NCBI GenBank assembly: GCA_035697485.1
Contig: DASSCU010000024.1
Span: 62,001 to 126,000 of the forward strand
Length of the DNA stretch: 64,000 nucleotides
Direction of reading: 5' to 3'
Origin: Actinomycetota bacterium
GTDB taxonomy: Bacteria; Actinomycetota; UBA4738; HRBIN12
The position numbers and the translations under genes are program-made. This document shows, in pieces, positions 8,105-16,646 of this stretch. Below the pieces are notes generated by a model. It made no database searches, had not been told where the DNA came from, and saw nothing but the letters and a program-made list of their open reading frames with translations. The stretch's first letter is position 1. Every line of letters starts with the position of its first letter.

Positions 8105-10892
8105 GAGGCGTGTACCGGCGGTGCGCGACGAGCTTGCGAGCCTCCGACACCCACAGCACGACGCTGGCGGCCACGATCGTGACCCCCCACTGCGCCGCGG
8201 TGAGTGGCTCCGTGCCGAACGCCGTGTTGAGGAACGGCAGGTAGGCGACCGCCACCTGCAACAGGGCGGAGAGGGCGACCGCGCCCCACAGCCAAGCGTT
8301 CGAGAACAGACCGAGGAACGCGCTCCGGCGATCGGAGCGGGCGTTGAAGACGTTGAAGAGCTGCGCGAGCACGAGCGTCGTGAATGCCATCGTGCGCGCG
8401 ACGCGCTCGCTCGACGTGCCTTCGACCAGCCCGCCGGGGAGTTCGAGATCGAGCACGAACAGCGTGGCCACCGCCATCGCGGTGCCGTTCAGCGCGATGC
8501 TCACCCACATCGGTCCGTCGACCACCCGCGCCGTGCGCGAGCGGGGTGGTCGGCGCATGCGGCGGGCATCGGGCGGATCCATGCCGACGGCGAGGGCCGG
8601 CGCCGCATCGGTGAGCAGGTTGATCCACAGGATCTGCGTCGCGAGCAGCGGTGTCACGATGCCGTCGCTGCCGCTCGTCAGCCCCAGCACGCTCGCGAAC
8701 ACGATGCCGAGGAACATCGTCATGACCTCGCCCGTGTTCGACGACAACAGGTAGCGGATGAACTTCCGGATGTTCGCGAAGATCGACCGCCCCTCCTCGA
8801 TCGCGGCCACGATCGTCGCGAAGTCGTCGTCGGTGAGGACCATGTCGGAGGCTTCCTTGGAGACGTCGGTGCCGGCGATGCCCATCGCGACGCCGATATC
8901 GGCCGTCTTCAACGCGGGCGCGTCGTTCACGCCGTCGCCGGTCATCGCCACCACGTCGCCGGCGCCTTGCAGGGAACGCACGATCCGCAGCTTGTGCTCG
9001 GGGCTCACCCGCGCGTAGACGTTCACCCGGCCGACCGTCTCGTCGAGGGTCCGGTCGTCCATGCGCTCGAGCTCGGTGCCGGTGGCGACCGGCGCGTCCG
9101 CCGCGGCGATGCCCACCTCGCCGGCGATCGCGCGCGCGGTGACCGGGTGGTCGCCGGTGATCATCATCACCCGGACGCCGGCGCCCTGGGCCGCGGCGAC
9201 CGCCGCGGCGGCCTCCTCACGCGGAGGATCGATGATGCCCAGCGTGCCGAGGAAGATGAGGTCGCGCTCCAGGTCCTCCCCCGGTCCGTCGTAGTCGTCA
9301 TCGTCGATGTGCCGCTCGCCCACGGCCAGGGTGCGCATCGCACGTGCGGCCAGGTCCTCTACCTCGGCCAGGATCTGCTGGCGCCGCTGCTGCGTGAGCG
9401 GAACCACCTCGCCGCCACGACGCTCGTGCGTGCATCGCATCAGCAGCACGTCGGGCGCGCCCTTCGTCACGACACGAAGATCGCGCCTCACCTCGTCGAG
9501 GTGCACGGTGCTCATCAGCTTTCGCTCCGACGAGAACGGCACCTCGTCGATGCGAGGTGACCGCGAGCCGTCGTCGTCGGGCACCTCGCCGACCTTCCCC
9601 GCGGCGGCGACCAACGCCCCTTCGGTGGGATCTCCTCGGACGACCCACGCGCCATCGTGCTCCTCGATCGTCGCGTTGGAAGCGAGGGCCGCCGCGAACA
9701 GCACTCGACGGATGTCGCCGGCGTTCGGCATCTCCTGCAACGGAAACCCATCGACGTCGGTGACCTCACCGAACGGGTGGTAGCCGGTGCCACCCAGCAC
9801 CGCCGCCCCCGACGGTGTCACCGCCTCACGCACGGTCATCTCGTTGCGTGTGAGCGTCCCGGTCTTGTCGGTACAGATCGTGGTCGCGGCGCCGAGCGTC
9901 TCGACGGCGGAGAGTCGGCGGATGATCGCGTGCCGCGCGGCCATGCGCTGCACGCCGAGCGCGAGCACCACGGTGAGGATCGTCGCCAATCCCTCGGGCA
10001 CCGCGGCGACCGCGAGCGAGACCCCGATCAGCATCACGTCGATCAGCGCGGCCGTGCCCTCGACCTCGGAGACGGAGAGGATCGAGGCGATCACGACGAC
10101 CGCGATCGCGACGACCGCGACGCCCAGTACCCGGCCGATGCGAGCGATCTCGCGCTGCAACGGCGTCTCGTGACGCTCGACCGTCTCGAGCAGCCCGGCG
10201 ATCCGGCCGAGCTCGGTCCCCATGCCCGTGGCGGTCACGACCGCGGCCCCGCGGCCGTAGGTCACGACGGTGCCCGAGAAGACCATGTCGGTGCGATCGC
10301 CGAGTGCCGCGTCGGTCGCGACGGCGTCGATCTTCTTCGCGACCGGCTCACTCTCCCCGGTCAGGGCTCCCTCCCCGGTGCTGAGGGCGACGCTGCGCAC
10401 GACGCGGGCATCGGCGGCGATCGCGTCACCTTCCTCCAACGCGAGCAGGTCGCCCGGCACGAGCTCGCGGGCGGGTACCGTGCCGACCCGCCCGTCACGG
10501 ACGACGGTCGCCGTGACCTCGGTCAAGGCCCGCAGCGCGGCGATCGCCCGCTCGGCTCTCGCCTCCTGCACGTACCCGAGCGTCGCGTTCAACAGCACGA
10601 TGGCCAGGATCACGATCGAGTCGATCGGCAACCCGAGCACGCCCTCGAGCAGCCACACGCCGGCCGCGATCGCCGCGGCGGCGAGCAGCAGGATCACGAG
10701 GGGGTCGGCGAACTGGCGCGCGAACCGACGCCACCGCGGCTCGGGCGGTTCCTCGCGCAGCACGTTCGGACCGACGCTCGCGAGCCGCTCGGCCGCCCGG
10801 TCGGTCGTGAGGCCGCCTTCCAGGTCGGTGTCGAGTTCGTGTGCGACCGAGGCGGCGTCGAGCGCGTGGGGAGCCTGATCGACCGCGGTCAT
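8070..10892 (-). CDS. Cation-transporting P-type ATPase, calcium type (P2)
   Basis: This is a full-length, 940-residue P2-type ATPase. It has an N-terminal cation-ATPase domain, the actuator TGES loop (about 178-181), the PEGL motif in membrane helix 4 (VAAVPEGLAT, about 295-304) and phosphorylated Asp342 in ICTDKTGTLT. It also has MITGDHP, the hinge TGDGVNDAPALK and helix-6 residues INLLTDAAP, where Asn, Thr and Asp match calcium site residues of SERCA-type pumps. Ten membrane helices fit. It most likely exports Ca2+, although Mn2+ or Na+ cannot be excluded. It stands alone, divergent from the dodecin gene. Confidence 0.93.
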   Translation of the reverse strand: MTAVDQAPHALDAASVAHELDTDLEGGLTTDRAAERLASVGPNVLREEPPEPRWRRFARQFADPLVILLLAAAAIAAGVWLLEGVLGLPIDSIVILAIVLLNATLGYVQEARAERAIAALRALTEVTATVVRDGRVGTVPARELVPGDLLALEEGDAIAADARVVRSVALSTGEGALTGESEPVAKKIDAVATDAALGDRTDMVFSGTVVTYGRGAAVVTATGMGTELGRIAGLLETVERHETPLQREIARIGRVLGVAVVAIAVVVIASILSVSEVEGTAALIDVMLIGVSLAVAAVPEGLATILTVVLALGVQRMAARHAIIRRLSAVETLGAATTICTDKTGTLTRNEMTVREAVTPSGAAVLGGTGYHPFGEVTDVDGFPLQEMPNAGDIRRVLFAAALASNATIEEHDGAWVVRGDPTEGALVAAAGKVGEVPDDDGSRSPRIDEVPFSSERKLMSTVHLDEVRRDLRVVTKGAPDVLLMRCTHERRGGEVVPLTQQRRQQILAEVEDLAARAMRTLAVGERHIDDDDYDGPGEDLERDLIFLGTLGIIDPPREEAAAAVAAAQGAGVRVMMITGDHPVTARAIAGEVGIAAADAPVATGTELERMDDRTLDETVGRVNVYARVSPEHKLRIVRSLQGAGDVVAMTGDGVNDAPALKTADIGVAMGIAGTDVSKEASDMVLTDDDFATIVAAIEEGRSIFANIRKFIRYLLSSNTGEVMTMFLGIVFASVLGLTSGSDGIVTPLLATQILWINLLTDAAPALAVGMDPPDARRMRRPPRSRTARVVDGPMWVSIALNGTAMAVATLFVLDLELPGGLVEGTSSERVARTMAFTTLVLAQLFNVFNARSDRRSAFLGLFSNAWLWGAVALSALLQVAVAYLPFLNTAFGTEPLTAAQWGVTIVAASVVLWVSEARKLVAHRRYTPPMRRAPSSGDR

Positions 10893-11029
10893 GCAGGCAT
10901 GATGCCGTGTCGGACGCGAGGTGACCGAGCACCGTCGCCGCGGGCCCGGACCGCACGGGACCTGTGGACCGGGTCGCGCGCACGTCGACGAACGACGATG
11001 ATGGTGGATACGACCCTGGGGGGATGACG

Positions 11030-11245
11030 ATGAGCGAGAGTATCTACCGAGTCACCGAGGTGATCGGCACGAGCACGGTGTCGTGGGAGGACGCAGCCAA
11101 GAACGCGGTCGAGACCGCGGCGGAGTCGCTGCGGGACCTGCGGGTCGGCGAGATCGTGAAGCTCGACCTCACGATCGAGGACGGCAAGGTCGCGCACTAC
11201 CGGGCGCGGGTCAACATCTCGTTCAAGTACGAGCACCACGAGTGA
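11030..11245 (+). CDS. Dodecin, flavin-binding small protein
   Basis: The 71-residue product matches dodecin from end to end: IYRVTEVIGTS, SWEDAAKNAVETAAESL, VGEIVKLDLTIEDGKVAHYR. Dodecins form hollow dodecamers that store or buffer FMN, riboflavin or CoA. Two in-frame ATGs compete (11024 and 11030). The GGGGGG run at 11018-11023 touches the first and lies six bases from the second, so 11030 is chosen. The gene is monocistronic, divergent from the P-type ATPase. Confidence 0.93.
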   Translation: MSESIYRVTEVIGTSTVSWEDAAKNAVETAAESLRDLRVGEIVKLDLTIEDGKVAHYRARVNISFKYEHHE

Positions 11246-11300
11246 ACATGGGAGCGTCCACCCGGCGGACGTGACGTGCCCTGACCCGCGATGGGCTCAG

Positions 11301-11435
11301 TTACTTGTTCAGGTTCCAGTCCGACGAGCTCGAGCCGCCCTTGCCCTTGGCCTTCTTGGCGGCCCGCTTCTCCTTGAGGGTCTTGCTCGCCGCAGTCTTC
11401 GAGCTCTTGGCGCCGCCCTTGTCCTTGCTGGCCAT
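11301..11435 (-). CDS. 44-residue basic Lys/Ala/Ser-rich protein
   Basis: This short reading frame codes for MASKDKGGAKSSKTA, then a Lys/Ala/Gly-rich middle with LKEKRAAKKAKGKGG, ending SSSSDWNLNK. It has a good ribosome site (GAAGGGGGAG) six to eight bases before the ATG and a TAA stop. The composition is very basic and probably disordered, which could allow nucleic-acid or ribosome binding, but no function is known to me. I believe similar short lysine-rich proteins exist in high-G+C bacteria, though I cannot name a family. Codon choice (AAG for Lys, GCC/GCG for Ala) matches its neighbours. Confidence 0.65.
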   Translation of the reverse strand: MASKDKGGAKSSKTAASKTLKEKRAAKKAKGKGGSSSSDWNLNK

Positions 11436-11522
11436 GACTCCCCCTTCCGTGGCGAGGTGTTGGCCACACGATGTCACACCTGGGCCGGAAGAGGCGACAG
11501 CACCTCGAGCCTTGACCGTGGC

Positions 11523-12191
11523 TCAGGCGACGTCGAGGGGGCCGAACTCCGGAGCGTGAAGCCGCGGATCGGCCATGCCGAGTCGCAGCAGCAGCCAGAA
11601 CGACAACTCGACCGAGGGTCCGACCAGCACCGCCAGTGCCAACGTGCCGATGCCCGCGACGCCACCGAGCAGCAGTCCGATCGCGAGCACCGTCACCTCG
11701 ATCGCGCCGCGCACGATGCCGATGCGCCAGCCGGTCCGCCGTGTGACCGCGAGCATGAATGAGTCACGCGGGCCGGCGCCCATGCCCGCTCCGATGTAGA
11801 GGGCCGAGCCGACGCCGAAGAGCCAGATGCCGAGCGCCACGAGCCCGACGCGCACGCCGATTGAGGCGTTCGACAGCTGCTCGACCCACCCGATCGCGCT
11901 GAACACGTCGATCGCGAGTCCGATCACCACGGCGTTCGCGATCGTCCCGAAGCCCGGCGGCGCGCCGCCGATCCAGGCGATCGCCACGATGACGAGTCCC
12001 ACGACGACGGCCGCCGTCCCGAGCGTCAACGGCGTGTGCTCCGCGATGCCCATGTGCAGCACGTCCCACGGCGGCACACCGAGCCCGGACTCGAGCATGG
12101 CGACGATCGCCACGGCGATCAACAGCAATCCGACGAACAGCGCGGCGAGTCGCAGCGGCAGTGAACCCCGGAGCAGGGGTGCATCCTTCAC
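11523..12191 (-). CDS. YczE/YyaS/YitT-family integral membrane protein
   Basis: This 222-residue protein starts at a GTG and has five or six hydrophobic helices, including LAALFVGLLLIAVAIVAML and the family motif GLGVPPWDVLHMGIAE. YczE in Bacillus is an uncharacterised membrane protein needed for surfactin production; the molecular function of the family is unknown. It starts 58 bases after the AmmeMemoRadiSam protein B stop on the same strand and could be read through from that operon. Confidence 0.82.
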   Translation of the reverse strand: MKDAPLLRGSLPLRLAALFVGLLLIAVAIVAMLESGLGVPPWDVLHMGIAEHTPLTLGTAAVVVGLVIVAIAWIGGAPPGFGTIANAVVIGLAIDVFSAIGWVEQLSNASIGVRVGLVALGIWLFGVGSALYIGAGMGAGPRDSFMLAVTRRTGWRIGIVRGAIEVTVLAIGLLLGGVAGIGTLALAVLVGPSVELSFWLLLRLGMADPRLHAPEFGPLDVA

Positions 12192-12248
12192 CCATGCACG
12201 GTAGCGACGTGCCCACCACCCCGACCGTCGACCGACGCCGGCGGTTGA

Positions 12249-13052
12249 TCAGCGTTCGATCGCGAAGGCTCCGTAGCCGACCACGCGGCCGGGGTCTCCG
12301 GTGGTATCGCCCGAGGTGCGCAGATCGAGGAGTCGGATCGACAGGCTCGCCTGACGTGCGAACGCCACGGCGCCCCGCAGCGCGAAGACGCCACACGCGT
12401 CGGAGGGACCGATGGCGTCGGGGTCGAGCGCTTGGATCGCTTCGGCGGTGCGCCGGTCGAGCAGTCGAGCCGTTTCGAGATCGTGGTAGTGGCTGAGGTC
12501 GGTGCTCACCACCACGAGGTCGGCGTGCGGTGCGAGGCTCGAGAGCACCGTCGCCACATCGTCGGACGGGACCTGTCCGACCGCGACCGGCAAGAACCGG
12601 AATCGCTCCCCCAGCGCCCGCTGCAGGAACGGCAGCTGCACCTCGAGCGCGTGCTCGTGCGCGTGGGGCTCGTCGTCGACGGCGCACCCTGCCCGGATCG
12701 CGACCTCGCGCATCTCCGCATCGATCGCCGCCTCGCCGAGCGGCGTGCGCCAGGTCCCTGGGGAGGGAATCGCGCACCCCACCAGAGGAACGAAGTGATC
12801 CGGACCGATGATCACGATGCGATCGAGCACCTCGCGAGCCGCCAGGACCACGGCGTAGGCGCTCGCCGCCACCGGACCCGAGTAGCGATATCCAGCATGG
12901 GGCACGACGATGCCCCATGGCATCGCTCCGGACCACGGACGCGTCGCAGCCAGCAGCCGATCCACGGTGCCAATGAGCGACTCCCGATCCTCGGGATAGA
13001 ACGTGCCCGCCGCCGCCGGCATCCGCATCGCGCCGACCGTCACCGACCTCAC
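12249..13052 (-). CDS. amrB: AmmeMemoRadiSam system protein B (Memo family)
   Basis: This protein of about 267 residues belongs to the Memo family. It has AGTFYPEDRE at the start, the metal-site pattern VVPHAGYRYSGPVAA, GPDHFVPL, HAHEHALEVQLPFLQ, and STDLSHYHD with DACGV near the end. It is structurally related to extradiol dioxygenases. The biochemical role of this three-part system is unknown. The GTG at 13052 overlaps the stop of the radical SAM gene as GTGA, which suggests translational coupling. An ATG at 13028 is the alternative start. The third partner, AMMECR1 (protein A), is not in the window. Confidence 0.88.
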   Translation of the reverse strand: MRSVTVGAMRMPAAAGTFYPEDRESLIGTVDRLLAATRPWSGAMPWGIVVPHAGYRYSGPVAASAYAVVLAAREVLDRIVIIGPDHFVPLVGCAIPSPGTWRTPLGEAAIDAEMREVAIRAGCAVDDEPHAHEHALEVQLPFLQRALGERFRFLPVAVGQVPSDDVATVLSSLAPHADLVVVSTDLSHYHDLETARLLDRRTAEAIQALDPDAIGPSDACGVFALRGAVAFARQASLSIRLLDLRTSGDTTGDPGRVVGYGAFAIER

Positions 13053-14137
13053 ACCCCCAGACGAACAGGCATCCTGCGCTCGCCCCAGGTACCAGGTTCG
13101 GCCTCGAACTCCCCGGCACACGCCCGGCCGCAGGAATCGCAGCGTCCTGCGGCATCGAGGTGCCAGCCCGTGATCTCGTAGCCCCGACGCACGATCAGGT
13201 CGGCGCCACACCCCGCGCACCGCGTGGTCTGCCCGACCGGATCGATCACATTGCCCGTGTACGCGTACCGCACGCCGTTGTCGATCGCGATGCGCCGCGC
13301 GCGCCGAAGCGTCTCGACCGGCGTCGGCGGCCGGTCGAGCATCTTCCAATCGGGATGGAACGCGGTGAAGTGCATCGGCACGTCGGGTCCGAGGCGCTCG
13401 ACGACCCAACGCGTCATCGCGTCGAAATCTGCGTCCGAGTCGTTCAATCCGGGGATCAACAGGGTCGTGAGCTCGAACCACACATCGGTCTCGTGCGCGA
13501 GGTGCTCGAGCGTGGCGAGCACAGGCCCGAGATGACCGGCACAGGTCCGATGGTAGAAGTCCTCGGTGAACCCCTTCAGATCGACGTTGGCCGCATCCAT
13601 GTGCGAGAAGAACTCCCGCCCGGGCTCGGGGTTCGCGTAACCGGCCGTCACCGCGACCGCGCGCACGCCGCGCTCGCGACAGGCGTCGGCCACGTCGATC
13701 GCGTACTCGAGGAAGATCACGGGGTCGTTGTAGGTGAACGCGACCGAGCGGCACCCGAGGCGGACGGCCGCCTCGGCGAGCGCCTCGGGCGAAGCCTCGT
13801 CGGCGAGGGTGTCGACGTCACGGGACTTCGAGATGTCCCAGTTCTGGCAGAACCGGCAGGCGAGGTTGCACCCGGCGGTGCCGAACGAGAGCACCGGGGT
13901 CCCCGGCAGGAAGTGGTTCAGCGGTTTCTTCTCGATCGGGTCGACGCAGAAGCCCGACGACCGCCCGTACGTGGTCAACACGATCGAGTTGCCCTCGCGC
14001 TTGCGCACGAAGCAGAGTCCCCGCTGCCCGTCGTTCATGGCGCACGCGCGAGGACAGACGTCGCATCGGATCCGCCCGTCGTCGAGACGGTGCCACCACC
14101 TCGTCGGATGCGCGGTCTCCTCGACCGGCACGATCAC
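13049..14137 (-). CDS. amrS: AmmeMemoRadiSam system radical SAM enzyme
   Basis: This 362-residue radical SAM enzyme has the cluster motif CxxxCxxC in GCNLACRFCQNWDIS, an N-terminal Cys set (RCDVCPRACAMNDGQRGLC) and a C-terminal zinc-like set (TRCAGCGADLIV and GRCDSCGRAC). This is the layout of the AmmeMemoRadiSam enzyme, which resembles activating enzymes of glycyl radical proteins. Several GTG starts are close together (14139, 14137, 14131) behind a good GGAGGT; 14137 is given. It heads an operon with the Memo protein, joined by a GTGA overlap. The system's target and product are unknown. Confidence 0.9.
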   Translation of the reverse strand: MIVPVEETAHPTRWWHRLDDGRIRCDVCPRACAMNDGQRGLCFVRKREGNSIVLTTYGRSSGFCVDPIEKKPLNHFLPGTPVLSFGTAGCNLACRFCQNWDISKSRDVDTLADEASPEALAEAAVRLGCRSVAFTYNDPVIFLEYAIDVADACRERGVRAVAVTAGYANPEPGREFFSHMDAANVDLKGFTEDFYHRTCAGHLGPVLATLEHLAHETDVWFELTTLLIPGLNDSDADFDAMTRWVVERLGPDVPMHFTAFHPDWKMLDRPPTPVETLRRARRIAIDNGVRYAYTGNVIDPVGQTTRCAGCGADLIVRRGYEITGWHLDAAGRCDSCGRACAGEFEAEPGTWGERRMPVRLGV

Positions 14138-14293
14138 ACACCTCCGATACCACCTTAGGACGCCGTGTCCGTCGACGATCGACGGACGGCTCCTCCTCGA
14201 CGGGGCTTTCACGTATCGGGCCGGCGGACCCCCACCGCCGGGCGATGCAGCGCAGGCGGTCCGTGGGAAGGTGACCCTGGGGCCGGCAGTGGC

Positions 14294-14299
14294 TACGCT
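14294..14299 (+). promoter_or_regulatory. -10 box TACGCT
   Basis: TACGCT is 34 bases before the ATG at 14334. It predicts a leader of about 28 bases carrying the ribosome site GAAGGGGG. Confidence 0.4.
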
Positions 14300-14333
14300 C
14301 GATGAGCGGACCAACGCGACGAAGGGGGCCGAC

Positions 14334-14534
14334 ATGCCGGATCACGACGAGACCGCGGAACCGATCCCTGAGGCCGATGCGCTCGAGCAGGCCGAGCCGG
14401 TCGGTGACACGGACGAAGACGTCACCCCGCTCGACGAGGTGTTCGACGAGGTGCCCGACGAGGCTCCTGAGGCCGATGCGCTCGAGCAGGCGACACCGGT
14501 GCCGGGGCAGGACGAGGAGGACGCACCCCGTTGA
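14334..14534 (+). CDS. Small acidic repeat protein (66 residues)
   Basis: The product is very acidic and has an internal duplication: PEADALEQAEPVG near residue 12 and PEADALEQATPVPG near residue 49, separated by an Asp/Glu/Val stretch (TPLDEVFDEVPDEA). No Cys, no membrane segment and little order are expected. It is preceded by a promoter-like TACGCT and a clear ribosome site, which argue that it is expressed. I do not recognise a function. In style it recalls the acidic 84-residue proteins at 43155 and 44379 but is not obviously homologous. Confidence 0.65.
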   Translation: MPDHDETAEPIPEADALEQAEPVGDTDEDVTPLDEVFDEVPDEAPEADALEQATPVPGQDEEDAPR

Positions 14535-14688
14535 GGCGGCCCCGGCCGACCCGAGCCGACGCCGACGGGAGCCTCAGTCCTCGACGATCCCGGCATCACA
14601 ACCATCTCCCGATCCCATCGGGCATCCACACGCGAACGCCGGGCAGCACCGAATGACCCGACGGTGACGGGACCGAGATGATGGCACC

Positions 14689-15399
14689 GTGGAGCTTTGG
14701 CCCACGTCGGAAGCTGCCCTCGAGGCGAGACAGGCCGAGCTGGCATCTCTCGCTCCCCCGCCGTGGGCACCGCCGACGATCCCGACGATCGGCGGGGTGT
14801 GGTTCGCCGCTCCCACCGGGAGCACCGGCGAGGCTCCAGGAGAGCCCGCGTGGGCAGCGGCCGTCAGCCTCCGCGAAGGCGCGATCGTCGGGGAGTTCGT
14901 CGTCCGCGGTCGCACGGGGGCCGGCTACCACGCCGGGCACATGGCGCTGCGCGAAGGACCGCTGCTCCAGCTGGCGGTCGAGGCCCTCCCGAGCGCTCCG
15001 GACGTGCTGCTGGTGAACGCGACGGGACGCGACCATCCTCGGAGGGCGGGATTGGCGCTGCATCTGGGGGCAGTCCTCGATCTGCCGACGATCGGCGTCA
15101 CCGACCGGCCGCTGCTCGCGACCGGCCCCGAGCCGTCTGCCGAGCGGTGGGCGAGCACAGAGCTCGAGCTCGATGGCGCGGTCGTCGCGGCGCGCGTGCG
15201 GACCCGGCTCGGTGCCCGAGCGGTCGTCGTGCATCCGGGGTGGCGCACTGATCTGCCGGTCGCGATCGACCTCGTCCGACGGGTTGACGGGCCCGCCCGC
15301 ACTCCCGAGCCCCTCCGGACAGCCCGGCGAGCTGCGCGCCTCGCTCGCGCCCACGATGAAGAAGCACGGCCTTCGGGTTCACCCATGTGGACCTCATGA
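14689..15399 (+). CDS. Endonuclease V homologue with degenerate active site
   Basis: This 236-residue protein with a GTG start follows the endonuclease V fold: GYHAGHMALREGP, GRDHPRRAGLALHLGAVLD, LPTIGVTDRPL and VVVHPGWRTDLPVA. In active enzymes three acids bind Mg (Asp43, Glu89 and Asp110 in Thermotoga). Here Glu89 is kept, but the second Asp is Asn110 (LLVNATG for VDGHG) and the first Asp position in the AGVDVS-like strand reads GGVWFA. The motif HPRR is kept. The protein may therefore bind deaminated DNA or RNA without cutting, or have a new activity. The last 30 residues are a basic tail. Confidence 0.82.
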   Translation: MELWPTSEAALEARQAELASLAPPPWAPPTIPTIGGVWFAAPTGSTGEAPGEPAWAAAVSLREGAIVGEFVVRGRTGAGYHAGHMALREGPLLQLAVEALPSAPDVLLVNATGRDHPRRAGLALHLGAVLDLPTIGVTDRPLLATGPEPSAERWASTELELDGAVVAARVRTRLGARAVVVHPGWRTDLPVAIDLVRRVDGPARTPEPLRTARRAARLARAHDEEARPSGSPMWTS

Positions 15400-15446
15400 G
15401 TTCGACGGCCGGATCGGGATCCTGCCACGCAGCACGGGTGCATCTC

Positions 15447-16646
15447 TCACCCGCGCAGGGCAGTCGCGCGCTCGCGGTATCGGCCGTACAGGTGCACCAG
15501 CGCGCCCGTCGGATCCTGCCAGTAGGCCTCCTCCCCGACATCGATCCAGTCGTCGACGGGAGCCCCGAGCCGTGACCGACCCGCGAACGCCGAGATCTCC
15601 GCCAGGGCCGGCTTCGCCGAACCGTCCGATCGCCACAGTCCGAAGGAACGCTCGTGGGTCGCCTCGTCCAGCGGCGGCTGATCCCAGATCGAGGGCGCGT
15701 AGTCCGAGTGGCACCACACCAAGGCAGCCGCGCATCCCTCGTGACGCAGCCCGTCGAGCACGCGAGCGGTGTACCGGGCTGCTTCGTCTTCCGCGACCAG
15801 CATCGGCGTGCGCGCCTCACCACGGAACGTCGAGAGCCCGAACTCGGAGAACAGCACCTCCGCACCACCGCCGAGCCAGCGCGTCATGGCTGCCAGGAAC
15901 GGCACGAGGTGTTCGTCGGTCTGACCGTCCGCCCATGACGCGTAGATCGGATATCCGTGCATCGTGAGGAAGTCGCACACCTCCGCAGCCTCGCGCGGTC
16001 CCAGGTTCCGGTGCTGCTCCAGGTCCTCCATGTGCAGGCCGATCGTGATCGGGACGGTGTCATCCGCGACTCGGATCGCCGAAGCGATCCGCTCGAGCCA
16101 CCGAAGGCCACGTTCGCGATCGGGCGGCATCACGCAGTTCGATGGCTCGTTGCCCAGGTCCCAGGCCCAGAGCGCGTCGTGTCCCGCCAACGACGTCGCC
16201 GCCTCCTCGGCCAGCGAAGCCTGGGCCCGCGCCACATCGGGATCGGCGTACCAGTTGCGGGGTCCGCCGGTCATGATCCGAGCCCCGCTCACCACCCGGA
16301 ACCGTGCGTCGCGCTCGTCCCCGCCCAACGCCCATCCGGGCATCCAGTTCACGCCGCTCATATGCCCCGTGAACAGCGTGGGCATCAGCGCAAGACCGGC
16401 GTCGCCAGCCACGTCGGCGACCGTGACCAGTCGCCGGAGCATGTCCCGGTCCACTCGGTCGGGTTCGGGCTGGAAGTCCTCCCACAGCAGGAAGAGCCGC
16501 AGCGAATCCATACCGCTTGCAGCGATACGCTCGAAGTCGCCGACCACCTCACCGACGTCGAACCTCGACCACCATGCCATCGCGGTGCGAGCCGGCCAGT
16601 AGTTGACGCCGAGACGAAACGTCTGGCCGAGGGGTTCAGCTGGCAC
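15447..16646 (-). CDS. Clan GH-A glycoside hydrolase (GH5-like)
   Basis: This 399-residue TIM-barrel hydrolase has acid/base Glu167 in LGNEPSN and nucleophile Glu268 in VLFSEFGLS, as in GH5-type retaining enzymes. Other barrel landmarks are SLRLFLLWEDF, TLFTGHMSG, MHGYPIY and VWCHSDYAP. There is no signal peptide, so it acts in the cytoplasm. Its start lies inside the last codons of the glycosyltransferase (11-base overlap). The two are therefore co-translated and may make and trim, or salvage, the same glucoside or mannoside. The substrate is unknown. Confidence 0.83.
   Translation of the reverse strand: MPAEPLGQTFRLGVNYWPARTAMAWWSRFDVGEVVGDFERIAASGMDSLRLFLLWEDFQPEPDRVDRDMLRRLVTVADVAGDAGLALMPTLFTGHMSGVNWMPGWALGGDERDARFRVVSGARIMTGGPRNWYADPDVARAQASLAEEAATSLAGHDALWAWDLGNEPSNCVMPPDRERGLRWLERIASAIRVADDTVPITIGLHMEDLEQHRNLGPREAAEVCDFLTMHGYPIYASWADGQTDEHLVPFLAAMTRWLGGGAEVLFSEFGLSTFRGEARTPMLVAEDEAARYTARVLDGLRHEGCAAALVWCHSDYAPSIWDQPPLDEATHERSFGLWRSDGSAKPALAEISAFAGRSRLGAPVDDWIDVGEEAYWQDPTGALVHLYGRYRERATALRG

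Noticed and set aside
8121-9560. Plus-strand frame opposite the P-type ATPase
   Set aside because: It is a low-complexity Arg/His/Glu-rich shadow with no recognisable domain.
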